This document shows positions 59,003 to 64,000 of a stretch of 64,000 bases of DNA, one piece after another. Position 1 is the stretch's first letter, and each line of letters starts with the position of its first letter. The DNA comes from Mesorhizobium_K quangtriensis (lineage in GTDB: Bacteria > Pseudomonadota > Alphaproteobacteria > Rhizobiales > Rhizobiaceae), in assembly GCF_040081925.1 (NCBI RefSeq), contig NZ_JBEBMF010000001.1:310001-374000 (forward strand), in the 5' to 3' direction. The notes under the pieces were generated by a model that saw nothing but the letters and a program-made list of their open reading frames with translations, made no database searches and was not told where the DNA came from. The position numbers and the translations under genes were made by a program.

Positions 59003-59317
59003 TCAGGAGACGAGCTTCAGGCCGACGATGCCGGCTACGATGAGACAGATGCAGGCGAGCCGGGCGACTGTTGCCGGCTCGCCGAGCAGATAGACCCCGA
59101 GGATTGCCGTTCCGACCGCGCCGATGCCTGTCCACACGGCATAGGCCGTGCCGACCGGCAGCGTCTTCAGCGCGACACCCAGGAGCCCGATGCTGGCCAG
59201 AAAAGCGGCCGCCGTCCAGATCGTCGGAACGAGCTTGGTGAAACCTTCGGTGTATTTCAGGCCGATGGCCCAGCCGATCTCGAACAGACCTGCGATGAAA
59301 AGATAGACCCAGCTCAT
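59003..59317 (-). CDS. sugE: SMR-family guanidinium exporter (SugE/Gdx)
   Basis: 104 residues, four membrane helices. Essential Glu13 in YLFIAGLFEIGWAIGLKYTE and the Gdx-type pattern GTAYAVWTGIGAVGTAILG in helix 3. Works as an antiparallel homodimer exchanging protons for guanidinium. SugE/Gdx members were formerly annotated as quaternary ammonium exporters. The leader carries two hairpins with ACGR loops, a mini-ykkC/guanidine-II riboswitch, which strongly supports guanidinium as substrate. Start ATG 59317 has AGAGGAG about 10 bases upstream. Confidence 0.93.
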   Translation of the reverse strand: MSWVYLFIAGLFEIGWAIGLKYTEGFTKLVPTIWTAAAFLASIGLLGVALKTLPVGTAYAVWTGIGAVGTAILGVYLLGEPATVARLACICLIVAGIVGLKLVS

Positions 59318-59338
59318 GGAAGAAGACTCCTCTGTGCG

Positions 59339-59386
59339 GAAGGGTCGTCCCTTCGTTGATGGGCAAAACGCCCGAGGCCGTCCTCG
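59339..59386 (-). promoter_or_regulatory. Guanidine-II (mini-ykkC) riboswitch
   Basis: Read on the minus strand: hairpin 1 is CGAGG, loop ACGG, CCTCG (59386-59373); an 18-base spacer; hairpin 2 is GAAGGG, loop ACGA, CCCTTC (59354-59339). Both loops fit the ACGR signature of the class and the spacing is within its range. Hairpin 2 ends about 21 bases before the sugE ATG, next to AGAGGAG, so guanidine binding should expose the ribosome site. Confidence 0.88.
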
Positions 59387-59432
59387 AGCGCTTCTCTACG
59401 CGATCCGCGCACTCAGGTGAAGGACCACCCGG

Positions 59433-60071
59433 TCAAGCCTGCCATGCCCCCGGCGCATCGATCGTCACGCCATACTCCGCGCCGGAGTCCAGCAGCGTGT
59501 GCCAGAGGCTTTCCGCGAAGGTCGCGAAGACTAGCAGGTGGAACACCGCCGCGCCGTCGCGATCCGTGCTGCGCCAGAGATTGACGGAGGTGTGGTCGAT
59601 CGAGGTCGCCGCCGCGGCCCATTGCGGGAAAACCGCCGGGTGCAGATCAAGAGAACAGACCTTTGCCAGCATGTCGCGCGAGCGTTGGCCGGAAATACGC
59701 AGCAGCGACCGGCCGTCGGATTGCTCGGACAAGGAAGCCATCCCGGCAAAGGTGAGCCGCGCCCGTTCAAGACCATCGCCGCGCGGCGACAGCACGAGGA
59801 ACTGGTCAGGGCCTGACCAGACCAGAAGCGCACCCTGCGCCACGACAGCATGCGGCTTGGCTGGCGCCGATGCTCCATACGCTTCCTTGCAGGCCTGGTC
59901 GGTCGCGCTCCATTGGCCGCGCCGCGCCATCACCTGCACCAGTTCAAAGCCCGTCTGCTCGGCCATCGTCAGGCCGGCATCGTGCTCTTTCACGCCGTGA
60001 CGGCCAGCCGCATAGATGCGCGACAGCGGCGTCGTCTCAGCCCAGGACAGTTCAACCGACAGTTCAACCAC
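59433..60071 (-). CDS. soxG: Sarcosine oxidase gamma subunit
   Basis: 212 residues from GTG 60071, overlapping the soxA stop by 8 bases. The SoxG/GcvT-like fold is seen in LSRIYAAGRHGVKEHDAGLT, the QGALLVWSGPDQFLVLSPRG strand and SDGRSLLRISGQRSRDMLAK, ending with FHLLVFATFAESLWHTLLDS. Structural subunit of the heterotetramer that demethylates sarcosine to glycine with folate as one-carbon acceptor. Last gene of soxBDAG. Confidence 0.93.
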   Translation of the reverse strand: MVELSVELSWAETTPLSRIYAAGRHGVKEHDAGLTMAEQTGFELVQVMARRGQWSATDQACKEAYGASAPAKPHAVVAQGALLVWSGPDQFLVLSPRGDGLERARLTFAGMASLSEQSDGRSLLRISGQRSRDMLAKVCSLDLHPAVFPQWAAAATSIDHTSVNLWRSTDRDGAAVFHLLVFATFAESLWHTLLDSGAEYGVTIDAPGAWQA

Positions 60072-63051
60072 GCTGGCGTCCTCCCTCCGGATCGTAGAAG
60101 ACTGGGTTGCAAATCTCGACTTCGTAGTCCTCGCGGCGCACCGGATCGTGCGCCATGGCGATCTCGCCGTGCCGCTCGCGGCCGTGCTTTACGAGGCCGA
60201 GCCCGATCCACTGGTCCATGAAAGGCGAGAAGCAGACGGAGGTGACATAGCCGTCGTCCGTCTCTGGCCCGGGCGTCGCGCCCTTCGGAATGATGTGCGC
60301 GCCGGAACGAAGGCGGCGCGCCTTGTCGACAGGCTTGATGCCCACCACGACCTGTCGGTCGTCGGCGACGAGCGCCTCGCGGCCTGCCATGGTCCGACCG
60401 ATGAAGTCCTTCTTGGTCGACATCATCTTGCCGAGCCCAAGATCGGCTGCGGTCGTCGTTCCATTGAGTTCGGGGCCGGCGACATGGCCCTTCTCGATAC
60501 GCATCACGCCGAGCGCCTCGGTACCGTAAGGCGTCACGCCGTACTTTTCGCCTGCACTCATCAGGTTGCGCACCAGCGCATCGCCGAACCGCGCCGGCAC
60601 CGAAATCTCGAACGCCATCTCACCGGAGAAGGAGATGCGGAACAGCCGCGCCTTCACGCCGCCGCGCAACATCACCTCACGTGTGCCCATGAAGGGGAAG
60701 CCTTCGTTCGACAGGTCTTCGGAGGGGGCGACGATGTCCCGCAGCAGGTCGCGCGTCTTCGGCCCGGCGATGGAGAACTGCGCCCACTGGTCCGACACGG
60801 AGGTAAGCTGCACGTCGAGTTCCGGGAACAGCACCTGCCGGCAGAACTCCAGGTGTTGCATCACCTGTCCCGCTTTCGCGGTGGTGGTCGTGAGGAAGTA
60901 GTGGTCCTCGGCCAGCCGCGACGTCGTGCCGTCGTCATAGACGATGCCGTCCTCACGCAGCATGATGCCGTAGCGCGCCTTGCCGACCGCGAGGTTGGAG
61001 AAGGTGTTGATGTAGACGCGATCGAGGAAGGTTCCGGCGTCCGGCCCGTGCACGTCGATCTTGCCGAGCGTTGAGACATCGCAGAAGCCGACGCCCGAGC
61101 GCACGGCCTTCACTTCGCGCGTGACCGAAACCAGCCAGTCCTTCTCGCGCTTGATCGGATACCATTGAGCGCGTTTCCAGAGACCGGTGTCGACAAACAC
61201 CGCGCCGCGCTCGGCGGCCCAATGATGCGATGGCGTCAGCCGGGTCGAGTGGAAGTTTTCGTCGCGATGGTGGCCGGCCAACGCACCGATGGCGATCGGC
61301 ACATAGGGCGGGCGATAGATGGTGGTGCCCGTCTCCGGGATCGAACGGCCGGTCAGCTCCGCCATGATGGCGAGGCCCTGCACATTCGAGTTCTTGCCCT
61401 GATCGGTTGCCATGCCGAGCGTGGTGTAGCGCTTCAGGTGTTCGACCGACTGGAAGCCCTCGCGCGCGGCGAGCGCGATGTCGGAGGCCGTCACGTCGTT
61501 CTGGAAATCGACGAAGGCCTTGTGCTTGCTGTTGACGGTCCAGAGCGGCTTCAGCGAATAGGCTGCATCCTCGTCGGACACGGGCGTGTTGCCGGCGCTC
61601 TTGCTGAAGCCAAGATCACCGGCCGCCGCAGCGCCCGACGAATGTCCCTCCATCAGGCATGCCGCGAGCGAGAATTCGCCGTTGGCGGATCCCGCCGCGA
61701 CCATGCCGGGAGGCGCGCCATCCGGCACGAAGGCGGCGATGTCGTCGCGCCATTTAGGCCGGCCGCGATGCTGCGAGGTCAGCCCGACGGCTGGATTCCA
61801 GCCGCCCGAGACGGCAAGCGCGTCGGCTTCCAGAGTGGCTTTCGCCCCGCCGGCCAGTGCCGCAACGATTTTTGCGACGCCTGTTTTGCCGCCTTCGACA
61901 TGGTCGACCATGCCGTTGAGGACCGCGAAGCCATGCTTGGCGGCAAGCGCGCGCTGTTCGGCCGACACCTCCGCACGCGCATCGACGATGCCTGCGATGG
62001 TCACGCCAGCCGCCAGTGCGGCCTCGACCGTCTTCCAGCCGTCGTCATTGTTGGTGAAGAGCGCCAGCCGCTTCGCCGGCGTCGCCGCGTAGCGGTTGAT
62101 GTAGGTGCGCACCGCCGAAGAAAGCATCACGCCGGGCGTGTCGTTGCCGCCGAAAACGATCGGCCGCTCCAGCGCGCCTGCTGCGACGATCGTGCGCTTC
62201 GCCACGATGCGCCAGAGGCGTTGGCGCGGCTGGTGCTCAGGCGGCACCGGCAGGTGGTCGCTCACCCGTTCCAGCGCCGCATGCACGCCCTGGTCGAAGG
62301 CTCCGGTCAACGTCGTGCGCGTCATGATGCGCACTTCGGGCATGGACTCGAGCTCGGCGACTGCCTTGGCGACCCACTCGTTTGCCGGCAAACCGTCGAT
62401 CGTGCCGCCGTCGGAAAGCAGCCGCCCGCCTAGCACGGAATCCTCTTCGCAAAGGATTACCCGCGCACCGGCGCGACCTGCCGCGAGCGCGGCCGCAAGG
62501 CCCGTCGGCCCGCTGCCGGCGATCAACACGTCGCAATGAGCCCACGCCTTCTCGTAGTGGTCGGGGTCGCTCTTGTCGGCAGCGCGTCCGAGGCCTGCCG
62601 CGCGGCGGATCAGCGGCTCGTAGAGCTTTTCCCACAGCGCCGAAGGCCACATGAAGGTCTTGTAGTAGAAGCCCGCGACGAAGATCGGCGACGCCAGCTG
62701 GTTGATCGAAAGGAAGTCGAAGTTGAGCGACGGCCAGCGGTTCTGGCTGGTCGAAACCAACCCGTCATAAAGCTCGATCGTGGTTGCGCGCGTGTTCGGC
62801 TCGCGGCGTGCGCCTGTGCGCAGTTCCACCAGCGCGTTCGGCTCCTCTGAACCAGCGGTCAGGATGCCACGCGGGCGATGATACTTGAACGAGCGCGCGA
62901 CCAGTTTCACCCCGTTGGCGACAAGCGCCGAGGCCAGCGTGTCGCCTGCGAAACCGTCCATCGACTTGCCGTCGAAGCTGAACAATAGCCTCTTGTCGCG
63001 ATCGATGAGGCCGCCTGTCGCGAGGCGATGCGTCTGCCCGGCCGCGCTCAT
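60064..63051 (-). CDS. soxA: Sarcosine oxidase alpha subunit
   Basis: 995 residues from ATG 63051, overlapping the soxD stop (ATGA). N-terminal ferredoxin-like 2Fe-2S fold remnant (DRDKRLLFSFDGKSMDGFAG; no Cys cluster). NAD-binding domain with DVLIAGSGPTGLAAALAAG. C-terminal about 600-995 glycine-cleavage T-protein domain binding tetrahydrofolate, with VSVTREVKAVRSGVGFCDVS and IVYDDGTTSRLAEDHYFLTT. Largest subunit of heterotetrameric sarcosine oxidase; produces glycine, hydrogen peroxide and methylene-tetrahydrofolate. Length is the family's usual. Confidence 0.96.
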   Translation of the reverse strand: MSAAGQTHRLATGGLIDRDKRLLFSFDGKSMDGFAGDTLASALVANGVKLVARSFKYHRPRGILTAGSEEPNALVELRTGARREPNTRATTIELYDGLVSTSQNRWPSLNFDFLSINQLASPIFVAGFYYKTFMWPSALWEKLYEPLIRRAAGLGRAADKSDPDHYEKAWAHCDVLIAGSGPTGLAAALAAGRAGARVILCEEDSVLGGRLLSDGGTIDGLPANEWVAKAVAELESMPEVRIMTRTTLTGAFDQGVHAALERVSDHLPVPPEHQPRQRLWRIVAKRTIVAAGALERPIVFGGNDTPGVMLSSAVRTYINRYAATPAKRLALFTNNDDGWKTVEAALAAGVTIAGIVDARAEVSAEQRALAAKHGFAVLNGMVDHVEGGKTGVAKIVAALAGGAKATLEADALAVSGGWNPAVGLTSQHRGRPKWRDDIAAFVPDGAPPGMVAAGSANGEFSLAACLMEGHSSGAAAAGDLGFSKSAGNTPVSDEDAAYSLKPLWTVNSKHKAFVDFQNDVTASDIALAAREGFQSVEHLKRYTTLGMATDQGKNSNVQGLAIMAELTGRSIPETGTTIYRPPYVPIAIGALAGHHRDENFHSTRLTPSHHWAAERGAVFVDTGLWKRAQWYPIKREKDWLVSVTREVKAVRSGVGFCDVSTLGKIDVHGPDAGTFLDRVYINTFSNLAVGKARYGIMLREDGIVYDDGTTSRLAEDHYFLTTTTAKAGQVMQHLEFCRQVLFPELDVQLTSVSDQWAQFSIAGPKTRDLLRDIVAPSEDLSNEGFPFMGTREVMLRGGVKARLFRISFSGEMAFEISVPARFGDALVRNLMSAGEKYGVTPYGTEALGVMRIEKGHVAGPELNGTTTAADLGLGKMMSTKKDFIGRTMAGREALVADDRQVVVGIKPVDKARRLRSGAHIIPKGATPGPETDDGYVTSVCFSPFMDQWIGLGLVKHGRERHGEIAMAHDPVRREDYEVEICNPVFYDPEGGRQRG

Positions 63052-63323
63052 GACGCCACCTTTTGGGCACCCGCGCCGGCGACCGGCTCGACGGAGAAGA
63101 TCTCGTGCGTCACCGTGTTGCGCCGGACCTTGAGCCAGGAGCGACAGCCGCCGCCGTGATACCAAAGCTCCTCCATCTCCCCGGCGACGTTGTCGCGCAG
63201 GTAGACGTAGTCATAGAACGCATCCTGGCCGGCGTCCGGCGCGGGTCGCTTCGGCTTGGCGTCGCCCAGATAGGAGAACTCGCCGTTCTCGCGCGGGCCA
63301 CAGAAGGGGCAGGTTATACGCAT
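63048..63323 (-). CDS. soxD: Sarcosine oxidase delta subunit
   Basis: 91 residues. Zinc-binding subunit: CPFCGPRENGEFSYLGDAK at the start gives two Cys, and WYHGGGCRSWLKVRRNT gives the His and Cys completing the site. DYVYLRDNVAGEMEELW is a conserved family stretch. The start codon has no overlap with soxB; the stop overlaps soxA. Part of the SoxBDAG complex. Confidence 0.95.
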   Translation of the reverse strand: MRITCPFCGPRENGEFSYLGDAKPKRPAPDAGQDAFYDYVYLRDNVAGEMEELWYHGGGCRSWLKVRRNTVTHEIFSVEPVAGAGAQKVAS

Positions 63324-63339
63324 CGTTCTTTTACCGCCC

Positions 63340-64000
63340 TCAGTGCAGGTTCGGTTGGGCGCCCTGGCCCTTTTCGTCGATCATCGCGCCGCGCTGGAAG
63401 CGGTCGAGCCGGAAGCGCGCGCCCTCCCGGTGCAGTTCGTCGCGCGCGATCAGGTGCGCGAAGACGAAGCCCGAGCCGGGCGTCGCCTTGAAGCCGCCAT
63501 AGCACCAGCCAGCATTCAGATAGAGGCCGTCGACAGGCGTCTTGTCGATGATCGGCGAGCCATCCATCGACATGTCCATGATGCCGCCCCACTGGCGCAG
63601 CAGGCGCACGCGGCCGATGACCGGCATCAGCGCCATGCCGCCCTCGCAGACATCCTCAACGACCGGCAGGTTGCCGCGCTGGGCGTAGGAGTTGTAGCCA
63701 TCGATGTCGCCGCCGAAGACCAGCCCGCCCTTGTCGGACTGGCTGACGTAGAAATGACCCGCGCCGAAGGTGATGACGCCGGGGATCAGCGGCTTGATGC
63801 CTTCGGACACGAAGGCCTGCAGCACGTGGCTTTCGATGGGCAGGCGCAGGCCGGCCATCGCCGCGACGCGCGAGGAATTGCCGGCCACCGCAATGCCCAC
63901 CTTGCCCGCGCCGATCGTGCCGCGTGATGTCTCGACGCCCGTCACCTTGCCATTCGCGTCGCGCGTGAAGCCGGTGACCTCGCAGTTCTGGATGATGTCA
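63340..64000 (-). CDS. soxB: Sarcosine oxidase beta subunit (5' end cut off)
   Basis: Frame is open from base 64000 to the stop at 63340; the window holds about 220 C-terminal residues. FAD-dependent DAO-type oxidase where sarcosine is oxidised. Seen: QNCEVTGFTRDANGKVTGVE, then VGIAVAGNSSRVAAMAGLRL, VFGGDIDGYNSYAQRGNLPV, RLLRQWGGIMDMSMDGSPII, and the C-terminal NAGWCYGGFKATPGSGFVFA. A GTG at 63945 is internal and not the true start. The rest of the gene is to the right. Confidence 0.96.
   Translation of the reverse strand, partial: DIIQNCEVTGFTRDANGKVTGVETSRGTIGAGKVGIAVAGNSSRVAAMAGLRLPIESHVLQAFVSEGIKPLIPGVITFGAGHFYVSQSDKGGLVFGGDIDGYNSYAQRGNLPVVEDVCEGGMALMPVIGRVRLLRQWGGIMDMSMDGSPIIDKTPVDGLYLNAGWCYGGFKATPGSGFVFAHLIARDELHREGARFRLDRFQRGAMIDEKGQGAQPNLH

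Overview
The window is a GC-rich, gene-dense chromosomal segment of an alphaproteobacterium. It most resembles the order Hyphomicrobiales (Rhizobiales), probably a Mesorhizobium/Phyllobacteriaceae-type genome. The evidence is the lptB-rpoN-hpf-ptsN order, the Hsp20/DUF1150 pair, many periplasmic-binding-protein ABC systems, a BA14K-like protein, a soxBDAG operon and an intergenic palindromic mosaic repeat of the rhizobial (RIME) kind. The assignment rests on gene content only. I saw no rRNA, tRNA, CRISPR array, transposase or phage gene.

Layout. 1-3.8 kb: lptB (cut by the left edge), rpoN, hpf, ptsN. 3.8-8.6 kb: a DUF1150/Hsp20 pair, nucleoside hydrolase, nicotinate phosphoribosyltransferase and an unknown polytopic membrane protein. 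8.7-14 kb: a branched-chain-amino-acid-type ABC operon (livKHMGF) with a RelE/ParE-type toxin-antitoxin pair and its palindromic operator inserted between the binding protein and the first permease. 14-16.2 kb: an SH3-domain secreted protein, a DUF4203-like membrane protein and nicotinamidase pncA. 16.3-30.1 kb: a catabolic island. It has a molybdenum hydroxylase (FAD subunit plus a fused 2Fe-2S/Mo subunit), a 6-hydroxynicotinate-reductase-like Fe-S enzyme, UPF0280 and AA_synth proteins, a MarR regulator, a PF06475-like protein, ATP-dependent hydantoinase/oxoprolinase HyuA/HyuB, ferredoxin-NADP reductase and a fumarylacetoacetate-hydrolase-family enzyme. 30.2-35.9 kb: a class III cyclase, a lone sugar-binding protein and an N-acetylglucosamine catabolic operon (kinase, NagB-II-type SIS protein, nagA). 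36-41.2 kb: two large secreted proteins of unknown function that share a domain. 41.7-45 kb: an ECF42-type sigma factor with DGPF/YCII, SRPBCC and VOC proteins. 45-52.7 kb: a LacI-controlled sugar ABC operon ending in an isomerase/epimerase and a Gfo/Idh dehydrogenase. 52.7-59 kb: DUF3307, a fused ABC exporter, a GFA protein, an ECF sigma/anti-sigma/CnrX-like operon, two EF-hand proteins and a BA14K-like protein. 59-64 kb: a SugE/Gdx exporter behind a guanidine-II (mini-ykkC) riboswitch, then soxG, soxA, soxD and soxB (cut by the right edge).

The most interesting part is 16-30 kb. A hydroxylase, a ferredoxin-type ring reductase, an ATP-dependent lactam opener, a ferredoxin reductase and an FAH enzyme could together form a hydroxylate-reduce-hydrolyse route for an N-heterocycle such as nicotinate. 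Nicotinamidase is transcribed divergently from the hydroxylase. A nearly identical 27/28-bp motif lies in the pncA/hydroxylase intergenic region and again in the hyuA/fpr intergenic region 12 kb away, which suggests one regulon. The substrate is inferred, not shown. Other notable items are the riboswitch, the toxin-antitoxin operator, a rhizobial repeat whose hairpin buries the ribosome binding site of hyuB, paired LacI operators and the two-protein secreted system.
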